Assembly: GCF_016908495.1 (NCBI RefSeq)
Contig: NZ_JAFBDZ010000001.1
Span: 1,054,001 to 1,118,000, forward strand
Direction of reading: 5' to 3'
Source: Rossellomorea pakistanensis
Lineage (GTDB): Bacteria > Bacillota > Bacilli > Bacillales > Bacillaceae_B
Length of the DNA: 64,000 nucleotides
Every line of letters starts with the position of its first letter. Within the stretch, counting starts at the first letter, position 1. Both the position numbers and the translations under genes were made by a program. Below the pieces are notes generated by a model. It made no database searches, was not told the DNA's origin, and saw only the letters and a list, made by a program, of their open reading frames with translations. Shown piece by piece: positions 47,590 to 55,934 of this stretch.

Positions 47590-47888
47590 ATTACAAAATA
47601 CTCCTTTAATTAGATCGAATTTTAATCATATCCTTGATAATAGCATAAATGATGGTCAAATCGCACACTTATGAAGAAAAAGGATTTTTCATAATATTTC
47701 GCCATTCATTGGGCAGGCTTTTTATACTTAGGATGCTTAACTTCCATTAAAATTAGACAGGAATGCCGTAATCATCAAAAAACTGCCCAAAAGGCGCCCA
47801 ACGAGACAACTTCTTCAAAAAGAAATTGCTGTAGGATATCCTTCTAGGCAGTCTGTTCAAAGAATACGAAAGTGATAAAAAACACTTG
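47590..47888. other. Gap between nusB and the repeat pair; no gene
   Basis: No supported ORF. TTGGGCAG (47709-47716) and CTGCCCAA (47783-47790) form an inverted repeat with T- and A-runs inside, possibly the remnant of another element. Confidence 0.4.
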
Positions 47889-47989
47889 CCCCTAGCTCCT
47901 CAGTGCATAAGTCAAGCTACCAAGGAAGGGAAAAGACTTGTGACTTGCCTTATGCAAGGCATGAGCTGTTCAAGGCGCTTCCGCTTTTC
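47889..47989 (-). repeat. Copy of family-1 repeat (inverted), first of a tandem pair
   Basis: Ends in TTCAAGGCGCTTCCGCTTTTC (trimmed here), the reverse complement of the family-1 start, and begins CCTAGCTCCTCAGTGCATAAGT. Directly followed by a second, more complete copy. Confidence 0.7.
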
Positions 47990-47991
47990 TG

Positions 47992-48113
47992 TGTCCAGCT
48001 ACAGCGCCTAGGCCTTCGAGTCATAAGCCAAGCCCCATAGAAAGGGAAAAGGCACCCTTTCTATGGGACTCGTCTTATCCTAGTCAGGCCTATTCAAGGC
48101 GCTTCCGCTTTTC
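47992..48113 (-). repeat. Copy of family-1 repeat (inverted), second of a tandem pair
   Basis: Starts GTCCAGCTACAGCGCCTAGG, contains TCGAGTCATAAGCCAAG, an internal CCATAGAAAGGG / CCCTTTCTATGG hairpin and GACTCGTCTTATCC, and ends GGCGCTTCCGCTTTTC, 4 bp before the yqhY stop. Confidence 0.78.
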
Positions 48114-48116
48114 TTA

Positions 48117-48530
48117 TTACTCTTCGTCAAATTCGCTTTCTATTTTTTGATTTTCGAATTGGATTCCAACTACATGGATATTCACTTCATCCGCTTCTAA
48201 TGCTGTCATGTTAAGGAGTGCTTGACGAATGTTATCTTGAATTTTTTGAGCAACAGTAGGAATTGAAACGCCAAATTGCATAATGCAATAGACATCAACC
48301 TTAATTCCTTCTTCTGCAAGCTCAACTTTTACACCTTTGCCATGATTCTTCTTCCCTAATCGTTCTACGACACCACTAGCAAAGTTTCCTCTCATTTGGG
48401 ATACTCCTTCAACCTCTGAAGCAGCAATCCCAGCAATGACTTCTATGACTTCAGGAGCGATTTCAACCTTACCTAGTCCATCGTTTTCTTCAGACATTTG
48501 TAATAAACTTTGATTTTGTGTTTCTGCCAT
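48117..48530 (-). CDS. yqhY: Asp23/Gls24 family protein YqhY
   Basis: 137 residues. GKVEIAPEVIEVIAGIAASE and the KVDVYCIMQFGVSIP, VAQKIQDNIRQAL blocks define the Asp23 family. YqhY is a conserved partner of the acetyl-CoA carboxylase genes in Bacilli and affects lipid synthesis by an unclear mechanism. GGAGGT precedes ATG. It follows accC by 23 bp. Confidence 0.93.
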   Translation of the reverse strand: MAETQNQSLLQMSEENDGLGKVEIAPEVIEVIAGIAASEVEGVSQMRGNFASGVVERLGKKNHGKGVKVELAEEGIKVDVYCIMQFGVSIPTVAQKIQDNIRQALLNMTALEADEVNIHVVGIQFENQKIESEFDEE

Positions 48531-48553
48531 TTTCTTGCACCTCCATCGTAAGT

Positions 48554-49906
48554 CTATGAATTCAGCACGTCATACTTTTCCAAGAATTTCGTATTAAAAT
48601 CACCTTGGACAAACGTTTCGTGTTCTAACAATTTCAAATGGAACGGGATCGTTGTATGGATCCCTTCTACAACAAATTCACTTAAAGCTCTCTTCATTCT
48701 AGAAATTGCTTCTTCACGAGTTGCACCATAAGTAATGACTTTAGCAATCATCGAATCATAAAAAGGAGGAATCATATATCCCGGATAGGCTGCAGAATCC
48801 ACTCTTACTCCAAGTCCTCCTGGGGGTAAATAAAGTTCAATTCTACCAGGTGAAGGCATGAAGTTCTTTTCTGGATTCTCAGCATTGATTCTACATTCCA
48901 TTGACCAGCCGTTAAACTGAACTTCCTCTTGTGAAAGTGAAAGCATCTCACCAGAAGCAACACGAATCTGTTCTTTAATTAGATCGACTCCTGTTACTTG
49001 TTCTGTTACTGGATGTTCTACTTGAATTCTAGTGTTCATTTCCATGAAATAGAATTTACGATTGTTGTAGTCATATATAAATTCTACCGTTCCAGCCCCT
49101 GTATAATCAACTGCTTTTGCCGCTTTAACAGCAGCATCCCCCATCCTTTCTCTAACTTCTTGATCTAGAGCAGGTGAAGGAGTTTCTTCTATCAGCTTTT
49201 GGAGTCTTCTTTGAATTGTACAATCCCTTTCACCTAGGTGAATGACATTCCCAAAATTATCGGCCATCACTTGGATTTCAACGTGACGGAAATCTTCAAT
49301 AAATTTTTCAAGATATACGCCTGGATTCCCAAAAGCAGTAGCGGCTTCTTGCTGGGTGATATTGATCCCTTTAATTAACTCTTCTTCCGTTCTGGCTACG
49401 CGAATCCCTTTCCCGCCACCACCAGCTGTTGCTTTAATAATGACAGGATAACCAATGCCTTCAGCAATATTCACTGCATCATTTGTATCTTCCACAATCC
49501 CCTGTGAACCTGGGACAATAGGAACCTCAGCTACTCGCATTGTTTCTCTTGCAACATCTTTTGTTCCCATTTTTGAAATAGCTTCAGGACTTGGACCAAC
49601 AAAAGTAATGTTACACTCCCGGCATAGCTCAGCAAAATCAGCATTCTCCGCTAAAAATCCGTAGCCTGGGTGAATGGCATCACAATCGGTCAATTTTGCC
49701 ACTGAAATGATATTTGTAAAATTTAAATAACTGTCTTTGCTTGCTGTAGGTCCAATACAGTAAGCTTCATCTGCCAATTGGACATGTAAAGCTTCTTTAT
49801 CAGCTTCTGAATAAACAGCAACGCTCTCAATATCCATATCACGACATGCACGAATAATGCGTACCGCGATTTCTCCTCTATTGGCAACAAGTAGCTTCTT
49901 AATCAT
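48554..49906 (-). CDS. accC: Acetyl-CoA carboxylase biotin carboxylase subunit
   Basis: 450 residues, ATP-grasp. [31 protein letters not shown], the glycine-rich [12 protein letters not shown] and [14 protein letters not shown] with the catalytic Arg are present. It carboxylates biotin on AccB with bicarbonate and ATP for fatty acid synthesis. Follows accB by 18 bp. Confidence 0.97.
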   Translation of the reverse strand: MIKKLLVANRGEIAVRIIRACRDMDIESVAVYSEADKEALHVQLADEAYCIGPTASKDSYLNFTNIISVAKLTDCDAIHPGYGFLAENADFAELCRECNITFVGPSPEAISKMGTKDVARETMRVAEVPIVPGSQGIVEDTNDAVNIAEGIGYPVIIKATAGGGGKGIRVARTEEELIKGINITQQEAATAFGNPGVYLEKFIEDFRHVEIQVMADNFGNVIHLGERDCTIQRRLQKLIEETPSPALDQEVRERMGDAAVKAAKAVDYTGAGTVEFIYDYNNRKFYFMEMNTRIQVEHPVTEQVTGVDLIKEQIRVASGEMLSLSQEEVQFNGWSMECRINAENPEKNFMPSPGRIELYLPPGGLGVRVDSAAYPGYMIPPFYDSMIAKVITYGATREEAISRMKRALSEFVVEGIHTTIPFHLKLLEHETFVQGDFNTKFLEKYDVLNS

Positions 49907-49924
49907 TCAAAAATCGCTCCTTAT

Positions 49925-50431
49925 TTAAGGCTTAACTAAAAATAACGGTTGTCCATACTCAACTAATTGACCGTCTTTTACTAATATTTCTACAATCTCA
50001 CCGTTAACCTCTGCTTCAATTTCGTTGAATAATTTCATCGCTTCTACAATACAGACAACACTTTCAGTATTTACCTTTGATCCAACTTTAACATAAGCCC
50101 CTGCATCTGGTGATGGAGATTGATAGAACGTTCCAACCATCGGAGATACTATTTTATGTAGATCAGCATTATCCTCTGTTTTAGTAACTGCCGGAGTTTC
50201 TGTTACTTCCACTGAACGCGTTGTTGGTTCTGGTTGTGGAGCCTGTTGAACAGCTTGTGTTTCAGGCTTGGCCACTGTATGTACAGAAGCTTTTGGCTGT
50301 TCTTCAATGAAAGCTACCCCTGATTTTTTCTTTAATTTTATCTTAGAACCTTCATGTTCATAAGAGAATTCATCAACACTTGAATGATCGACGAGTTTAA
50401 TAATCTCGCGGATTTCTTGAATCTTTAACAT
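49925..50431 (-). CDS. accB: Acetyl-CoA carboxylase biotin carboxyl carrier protein
   Basis: 168 residues. N-terminal helical part, a Pro/Thr/Glu-rich linker (about 45-90) and the biotinyl domain with K133 in [17 protein letters not shown] at 50431 is taken since GAGGTG lies 6 nt upstream; a GTG three codons earlier overlaps that ribosome site. First gene of accB-accC-yqhY. Confidence 0.96.
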   Translation of the reverse strand: MLKIQEIREIIKLVDHSSVDEFSYEHEGSKIKLKKKSGVAFIEEQPKASVHTVAKPETQAVQQAPQPEPTTRSVEVTETPAVTKTEDNADLHKIVSPMVGTFYQSPSPDAGAYVKVGSKVNTESVVCIVEAMKLFNEIEAEVNGEIVEILVKDGQLVEYGQPLFLVKP

Positions 50432-50593
50432 GCTTGACACCTCTCTGAGTTATATTAAGATTATGACTAGCTACTAATATCATACGATAAGACCATGTCA
50501 TATTCAATCACAGAATACTTTTAAGGAAAAAACGATTCCACAGTCTCTTTTATTGTAGTCTTTTTTCATAAATTTTAAAATAGTAGGACAGAA

Positions 50594-50633
50594 AATAATA
50601 AAAAGAGAACGGACATTATCATCCGCTCTCTAT
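50594..50633 (-). terminator. Terminator of the spoIIIA operon
   Basis: Minus strand AGAGAGCGGA and TCCGTTCTCT arms (one G-U pair) around TGATAATG, followed by TTTTTATT, after the spoIIIAH stop. Confidence 0.85.
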
Positions 50634-50643
50634 CAGCATCCGT

Positions 50644-51213
50644 TTATTCAACTGCCTGAAAATCTACAGCTACATGTTTAAGTTGACCAATCTCTGACTT
50701 CACTAATTGAATGATTTTATTCGCGGAAGCAGCATCATGCTTTTCCGCTTTAACCGTAACATTGACTTTATTAGCGTCTGCCATTACTAATGCATCTTCA
50801 TAGCCTAGTGTTTTAATCATCGTTTCTAATGCCACTTCTGTTGTCGCTAACTCCTGCAATGTTTCCATTTCTTCATATGCCTTGTTTCTTTCTTCTGGAG
50901 ATAAATCAGTGGAACTGAGCTTAACCTCTAATTCTTCACGGGCTTTACTTCGTTCATCCTTCATTTCTAAGCGCATTGATTCAAATTCCTCGTTACCAGC
51001 TGCTCCTGTAACAATATCCATTTCATCCTTTGATATTGTTTCTTTTCCTTCTTCACCCTTAGCTGCCTCTTCCTGTTTGCCATTATCCTTTTCTTCCTCC
51101 ACTGCCGCTGTGTCTGTACCTTGCTGTGCCGGAGAAGTAATGTAGTATACAGACAACACAATCACCAAGCTTAACATCGTCAACAACCATACCGTTTGTT
51201 TTTTCAATAACAT
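50644..51213 (-). CDS. spoIIIAH: Stage III sporulation protein AH
   Basis: 189 residues. One N-terminal membrane helix (TVWLLTMLSLVIVLSVYYI), a charged linker rich in Glu/Lys, then the YscJ/FliF-like ring-building domain (ALVMADANKVNVTVKAEKH, ANKIIQLVKSEIGQ). On the mother-cell side it pairs with forespore SpoIIQ to form the feeding channel. Last gene of the operon. Confidence 0.95.
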   Translation of the reverse strand: MLLKKQTVWLLTMLSLVIVLSVYYITSPAQQGTDTAAVEEEKDNGKQEEAAKGEEGKETISKDEMDIVTGAAGNEEFESMRLEMKDERSKAREELEVKLSSTDLSPEERNKAYEEMETLQELATTEVALETMIKTLGYEDALVMADANKVNVTVKAEKHDAASANKIIQLVKSEIGQLKHVAVDFQAVE

Positions 51214-51234
51214 TTATGATTTCCCCCTTAATTA

Positions 51235-51888
51235 TTATTTAGGCATAACCGCTACTTTATGTCTTTCAACATCAAGAGCTCTTGTTACTGCCTCAATAAT
51301 CCAACTTTTTACTTGTATGTTATCAGCACCCTTAGCAACGACTAGGACACCGCTGACTTCTGGTTTTTTCGTTTCTAAAATAATCGGGACTTCCTTTTCC
51401 CCTTCTTGAACTATCACTATTTGTTCATCGCTTGACTTGTCTTCAATCGTTCTTTCGCCGCCCTGAGGATCTGTTTCTTTTGTCAGTTGGTTCTTTGTTG
51501 ATGAATTTTTTTGATATACTTTCTCCCCAGTTGCTTCAACATTGACAACGACTGTGACATCGCGCACACCTGCTATTTGTTCAAGTGCGTCTTTCAACTG
51601 ATTTTCATATTGGTTTTCAAAATCTGAAATCTTTGGAATTCCCTTTTTGCTGTTTTTTCCTAAAGTCGGAACATCCTCTTCCGCGCTCTTTGTTTGAAGT
51701 GACACCTCGGTTGAGCCTTTTTCGTCTACCTTCCAGAGATCACTTATCAGCATAAAGGCTACACCTGCTAATAATACGATGAGAAAATAATGAAATTTGG
51801 TCCCCTTTTTTTCTTTAGGAGGAGAGTCTTCACTATCTTTTGAAAGCCATTTTTTTAGCCAATGAATCGGACCTTGGTCGTTTTTCAT
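51235..51888 (-). CDS. spoIIIAG: Stage III sporulation protein AG
   Basis: 217 residues. One membrane helix (FHYFLIVLLAGVAFMLISDLW, about 28-48), then a ring-building domain (LEQIAGVRDVTVVVNVEATG) split by a long insertion with EKVYQKNSS. Forms the 30-fold ring of the feeding tube. Its ATG directly abuts the spoIIIAF stop. Confidence 0.94.
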   Translation of the reverse strand: MKNDQGPIHWLKKWLSKDSEDSPPKEKKGTKFHYFLIVLLAGVAFMLISDLWKVDEKGSTEVSLQTKSAEEDVPTLGKNSKKGIPKISDFENQYENQLKDALEQIAGVRDVTVVVNVEATGEKVYQKNSSTKNQLTKETDPQGGERTIEDKSSDEQIVIVQEGEKEVPIILETKKPEVSGVLVVAKGADNIQVKSWIIEAVTRALDVERHKVAVMPK

Positions 51889-52494
51889 TTACTCTTCATT
51901 CCCCCCTTCGACTTCAATCACTAGTTTGTCGTTTGGAACATTCCATTGCTTTGATAGCAATGATGAAATGTCTTTTACGTCCGGTTTTGTTTGCGGATCT
52001 TTTTCTGAACTTACTTCAATTGGTTGAATTGCAGCAACAGCAGATGGGGAATTGCTCTCTGACAGAACTACATTGACCTGTTCAATACTCTCAGGTAAAT
52101 TCTCAATATCGCTTGCCTTAAGTTTTATATCTACAATTTCTTTATCAAACCGTTCGATCATCTCCTTTTCCACATCTTGTTTCATTTGGACAGCCATCTG
52201 TTCTAAAATATATGCACGTTGTGATGCTTGTATTTCTTTTTTCTTCATTTCTATTGAATTTTCTACTGAAGCCGATTCTACTTGCCCTTCAAAATGAATA
52301 GCACCAATCGCCTTTTCAAAATCGGTAGATAAAAGTTTGAACAGGGGGGTGAGGATAATAGTAATCAATATTAAGCCGGTGACAATCTTCGTATATTTTT
52401 GCATACTTGAACTTGGAAGAAGCATATCTATAACGGTTGCTAGTAGAACAAATATAATAATATTCGTTATCCATTCTGTTAAATAATCCATCAT
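51889..52494 (-). CDS. spoIIIAF: Stage III sporulation protein AF
   Basis: 201 residues. Two N-terminal membrane helices (ITNIIIFVLLATVIDMLL, IVTGLILITIILTPLFKL) and a soluble domain with IVDIKLKASDIENLPESIEQVNVVL in outline. Part of the mother-cell export channel. ATG ATG start; GGGGGG lies upstream. Confidence 0.93.
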   Translation of the reverse strand: MMDYLTEWITNIIIFVLLATVIDMLLPSSSMQKYTKIVTGLILITIILTPLFKLLSTDFEKAIGAIHFEGQVESASVENSIEMKKKEIQASQRAYILEQMAVQMKQDVEKEMIERFDKEIVDIKLKASDIENLPESIEQVNVVLSESNSPSAVAAIQPIEVSSEKDPQTKPDVKDISSLLSKQWNVPNDKLVIEVEGGNEE

Positions 52495-52501
52495 ATCCCC
52501 C

Positions 52502-53737
52502 CTAACGTATCATCATCGTAATATTTCCTGCTGCAATAATAATTGTAATACTGAGAAAAAACATGAAAGACACGATCGCCAGAGCCGCAAAGACATAAAT
52601 GATACTTTTGCTAATCGTATCTAAACACTGAATAACCGGACCTCCACCCAGCGGTTGAAGTAATGCAGCTGCTAATTTATAGATAAAGGCGATTAACAAT
52701 ACTTTGATTGCCGGAAAGGCAGCAATCAATAATAATATGACAACCCCTGCGATCCCAACTGTATTTTTTAAAAGTACTGAAGCACTGATGACCGTATCTG
52801 CAGCATCCGTGAACATCCTTCCTATAACAGGGACGAAATTTCCCGTCACAAATTTTGCTGTTCTGATCGTAATCCCATCGGTCGCAGCAGAGGTTGCTCC
52901 CTGTACCGAAATAACCCCTAAGAATATCGTCATGAAAGCCCCTAATAAACCAATGCTCCATGTCCGAAGAAGATTAGCGAGCTGAGTGACCTTGTAATGA
53001 GTTGATAATGTACTAACGATATTTAACAAGGCCGATAAAAATAATAGAGGAAGAACGACATTTTGAATAAGTAGGCCGCTTGTGTTCATAAGAAAGATGA
53101 TCATCGGATGAAAGAAAGCTGCAGATAAAGCACCACCCGAAGCGGCTATTAGTGCTAACAGTAATGGAATTAAGGCCAAGATAAAATGGATCATCGTGTC
53201 GATGGCTTCCTTCGTGTATTCAATTGCGATATGAAAGCTATTTAGAGCAATAATGATGAGGACCATAAAAACAATGGCATAAGCAACCTTACTAACATTT
53301 CCATTCTCAAAAGCGTTTTGAAGAGACTGCAGAAACATACTAAAAAGTGTAAGTAATATCAGGGTTCCAAGTAATTTACCATTTGCAATTAATTCATGGA
53401 AAGCAAACTTGAAAATACCTGTAAACCACGTTTTGAAAGAAAACTGCTTGTCCCCTTTTATAAAATCAAGTAAGCTTCCTTTTTGGCTTTCTGGAAGATA
53501 GCCCCCATATTGATTCGTAATACTCTCCCAAAAATCTTTAAGCTCGGTAATATTCAACTGTTCCATCTGTTGATCAACAAGCTCTTCCTGAATAGACTCT
53601 TGATTCACTTGATTTTCTTGGGTTTCAAACTCACCTTCCGCTCGGGCAGCCGTTGTAAAGAATGTAAATAGTAATAATACCGTGAATAAGATCTGCATGA
53701 TTTGCCGCAACTTTTTCACCTCGATTGACAAGATCAC
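52502..53737 (-). CDS. spoIIIAE: Stage III sporulation protein AE
   Basis: 411 residues from the GTG. A signal peptide (LRQIMQILFTVLLLFTFFTTAARAEG in outline), a short external part and about seven membrane helices in the rest. Core membrane protein of the SpoIIIA complex. The GTG at 53737 overlaps the spoIIIAD stop (TAGTG) with a poor ribosome site; TTG at 53710, with GAGGTG 6 nt upstream, gives 402 residues, nearer to the B. subtilis length, and is equally likely. Confidence 0.93.
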   Translation of the reverse strand: MILSIEVKKLRQIMQILFTVLLLFTFFTTAARAEGEFETQENQVNQESIQEELVDQQMEQLNITELKDFWESITNQYGGYLPESQKGSLLDFIKGDKQFSFKTWFTGIFKFAFHELIANGKLLGTLILLTLFSMFLQSLQNAFENGNVSKVAYAIVFMVLIIIALNSFHIAIEYTKEAIDTMIHFILALIPLLLALIAASGGALSAAFFHPMIIFLMNTSGLLIQNVVLPLLFLSALLNIVSTLSTHYKVTQLANLLRTWSIGLLGAFMTIFLGVISVQGATSAATDGITIRTAKFVTGNFVPVIGRMFTDAADTVISASVLLKNTVGIAGVVILLLIAAFPAIKVLLIAFIYKLAAALLQPLGGGPVIQCLDTISKSIIYVFAALAIVSFMFFLSITIIIAAGNITMMIR

Positions 53738-54129
53738 TATCCGCCTGGAATCATATTTATGATGGTTTCAATCATGACAGTTAAGATAGGGACTGCCATT
53801 GCTAGAATTAATATTTTTCCTGCAAGCTCAACCTTTGCGGCGATTGCTCCTTGTCCTGCATCCTTCGTAATATGTGACGCAAATTCCGCAATGTAAGCAA
53901 TACCGATAATTTTTAAAATCGTTTCTAAGTAGACCATGTTTACATGGGCATTTACTGCAAGCTTTTCTATCATGACAATAATTTGATTAATCTGGTCTAC
54001 TAAAAACAGGAAAATCGAACAACCAACAAAGACAATTAATAGAAACGCAAAATTAGGTTTCTGTTCCTTAATGATCAGTGCAAGGAAAGTAGAGATAAGT
54101 GCAATGCCCGCAATTTGGATGATTTCAAT
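53737..54129 (-). CDS. spoIIIAD: Stage III sporulation protein AD (apparent ATT start)
   Basis: 130 residues when read from ATT at 54129: IEIIQIAGIALISTFLALII, then KEQKPNFAFLLIVFVGCSIF and the conserved KDAGQGAIAAKVELAGKILI. This equals the usual full length (about 130 residues). The first ATG (53973) would lose the first 52 residues, including two conserved membrane helices. The codon before ATT is GCG and before that TAA, so no upstream ATG, GTG or TTG is available. AGAGGGGG sits 8 nt before the ATT. Membrane protein of the feeding channel. Confidence 0.85.
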   Translation of the reverse strand: MEIIQIAGIALISTFLALIIKEQKPNFAFLLIVFVGCSIFLFLVDQINQIIVMIEKLAVNAHVNMVYLETILKIIGIAYIAEFASHITKDAGQGAIAAKVELAGKILILAMAVPILTVMIETIINMIPGG

Positions 54130-54143
54130 CGCTTATTCCCCCT

Positions 54144-54350
54144 CTAGCCCTGAAATAAGAAAACGGATTTGATTTTTTGAAACAAATCATCTACGATTGA
54201 CGCCACCATAAAGAGGATGTAGATGAACCCGAATAAAGTGACCCACTGTGCGTATTCTTTTTTTCCCACTTGATCTAATATGGTATGAAGAAACGCCACG
54301 ACAATGCCAACACCAGCGATTTTAAAAATTACATCAACTTCAATGCCCAT
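54144..54350 (-). CDS. spoIIIAC: Stage III sporulation protein AC
   Basis: 68 residues with two membrane helices (IFKIAGVGIVVAFLHTIL and WVTLFGFIYILFMVASIV) joined by DQVGKKEYAQ, the typical short SpoIIIAC. Precedes spoIIIAD by 14 bp. Confidence 0.95.
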   Translation of the reverse strand: MGIEVDVIFKIAGVGIVVAFLHTILDQVGKKEYAQWVTLFGFIYILFMVASIVDDLFQKIKSVFLFQG

Positions 54351-54368
54351 TTATTCCCCTCCTGATCA

Positions 54369-54884
54369 TTAAAGCAATAAAATGATGAGAAGCAGGCCTG
54401 ATAAAAATCCTAAACTTTTCGTCATTTTTTCATATCGTTTTTGTCTTTCTTGAGCTTCTTCTTCTTCACGTTCTAAATGCGTCAAAGCGAGGAGAATTTG
54501 CTTTTGTTGTGTAACTCGATCATGTTTACCTAAATTCTCACCAAACTGCTTTAATACTTCATACTCCCCAGATTTTAATGCTGTAAGCTTCCATACCTCT
54601 TCAAGACTTTCCTCCCAAGCATCCTTTACAGTTGTTTCTTTACTTGTAAGCTTGTTTGAAAAGCTTTCAAAAAACCAAGCTACAGGCTTTTGAAGCTGCT
54701 TTGCTAATTTTCTAGAAGCCTCATGTAATGGAGTATGTCCATACATGATTTCTGCCTCTAAGCTCTGTAAAGCGACCTTAAAAATTCGTAACTGTTTGGT
54801 TCGTTCACTCAAATATTTACTTGCTTCAAAACCTGCCCATGAGGTTGATAGTAGAATAAACACAGCGCCAATTATTTTTATCAT
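54369..54884 (-). CDS. spoIIIAB: Stage III sporulation protein AB
   Basis: 171 residues. N-terminal helix (IIGAVFILLSTSWAGFEASK), GspF-like helical domain (LRIFKVALQSLEAEIMYGHT, PLHEAS) and C-terminal membrane helix (SLGFLSGLLLIILLL). Resembles the inner membrane platform protein of type II secretion. Its ATG abuts the spoIIIAA stop. Confidence 0.95.
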   Translation of the reverse strand: MIKIIGAVFILLSTSWAGFEASKYLSERTKQLRIFKVALQSLEAEIMYGHTPLHEASRKLAKQLQKPVAWFFESFSNKLTSKETTVKDAWEESLEEVWKLTALKSGEYEVLKQFGENLGKHDRVTQQKQILLALTHLEREEEEAQERQKRYEKMTKSLGFLSGLLLIILLL

Positions 54885-55808
54885 TTAGGTCACACTCACT
54901 TTATGAACAAGAGAATTCCCCCATTGATCTTTTATATTGGTGATCGTTCCGGGTGCCTGCCCTCTTTTCAATTCTATATATCTCTCAATTGTATGGAGTT
55001 CAACAATGTCTTTAATAAATGGTCTTTGTTTAATCTCTTCTAAAGAGGATCCATGTGTTGTCATGATTAAGGTGATCCCAGCATTCACTGCCTCCAAAAT
55101 GGCTTGACCATCTTCTTCTCGTCCAATTTCATCCACGACAATGACATCTGGACTCATAGATCTGATTAGCATCATCATTCCCTCAGCCTTCGGACAAGCA
55201 TCCAATATGTCTATCCTTGGACCAAAATGAAGTTGGGGAACTCCATTAACACAGCCCGCTATTTCTGAACGCTCATCTACAATCCCTACCTTTTGTGGAA
55301 GAATGTTTTCTTCTGGAATTCCGGTAGAGATCATCCTGGCAATATCTCTAAGAAGAGTCGTTTTTCCTGTTTGCGGAGATCCAATAATCATGGTGTGTTT
55401 CCAGTGGTTCTTAAAAAGGTAAGGAAGGAGTTTTTCCGATATTCCTGGCTGCTCTCTGGCAATTCTTATATTGAATGAGGATAGATGACGGATGGCCTTT
55501 ACCCTTCCAGCATCAAGAATAACCTTACCTGCTAGTCCTACTCGATGCCCACCTTCAATCGTTATGTAGCCCCTTTTTAACTCTTCTTCAAGAGTATAAA
55601 AAGAATGTTGAGCTAGTTTGTTGATTAAAAGTTCTGCATCCTGATTAGTGACATTGTATGAAAGAAATTGCGGATTTCCTTTAATTGTTACTTCGAGAGG
55701 ACGATTAATTCGAATTCGAATTTCTTCTATATGATCTTTTAAATAAGATGGCAGTGCTTGAATTTTTTCTGCAATGTTTAGTGGTATGACAGATAAGACT
55801 TCTTCCAT
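54885..55808 (-). CDS. spoIIIAA: Stage III sporulation protein AA (ATPase)
   Basis: 307 residues, equal to B. subtilis. Walker A IIGSPQTGKTTLLRDIA, Walker B VIVVDEIGREED, and VGIVDERSEIAG as in secretion/twitching ATPases. It powers the mother-cell side of the feeding channel. Start at MEEVLSVIPL because AAAGGAGGAGG lies just upstream; the longer frame reads through that site. Confidence 0.96.
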   Translation of the reverse strand: MEEVLSVIPLNIAEKIQALPSYLKDHIEEIRIRINRPLEVTIKGNPQFLSYNVTNQDAELLINKLAQHSFYTLEEELKRGYITIEGGHRVGLAGKVILDAGRVKAIRHLSSFNIRIAREQPGISEKLLPYLFKNHWKHTMIIGSPQTGKTTLLRDIARMISTGIPEENILPQKVGIVDERSEIAGCVNGVPQLHFGPRIDILDACPKAEGMMMLIRSMSPDVIVVDEIGREEDGQAILEAVNAGITLIMTTHGSSLEEIKQRPFIKDIVELHTIERYIELKRGQAPGTITNIKDQWGNSLVHKVSVT

Positions 55809-55844
55809 ATTTCCTCCTCCTTTGTACATGCCTCCCGATACTAA

Positions 55845-55872
55845 AATGTATTCTATGTAAAGAAGAATATGA
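55845..55872 (-). promoter_or_regulatory. SigE-type promoter of the spoIIIA operon
   Basis: Minus strand TCATATT (-35), 13 nt, then AATACATT (-10), close to the SigE consensus KMATATT...CATACAHT (7 of 8 in the -10). It starts 37 bp upstream of the spoIIIAA ATG. SigE control of spoIIIA is established in B. subtilis. Confidence 0.65.
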
Positions 55873-55890
55873 CAACAATTGAAGTCATAG

Positions 55891-55923
55891 AAAAAAAGAC
55901 GTACCGATGTACGCCTTTTTTCT
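55891..55923 (-). terminator. Terminator of the carbamoyltransferase gene
   Basis: Minus strand GGCGTACA and TGTACGTC-like arms around a TCGG tetraloop region (GGCGTACATCGGTACGTC), then TTTTTTT. It isolates the gene from spoIIIAA. Confidence 0.82.
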
Positions 55924-55934
55924 AATCATTAGAG

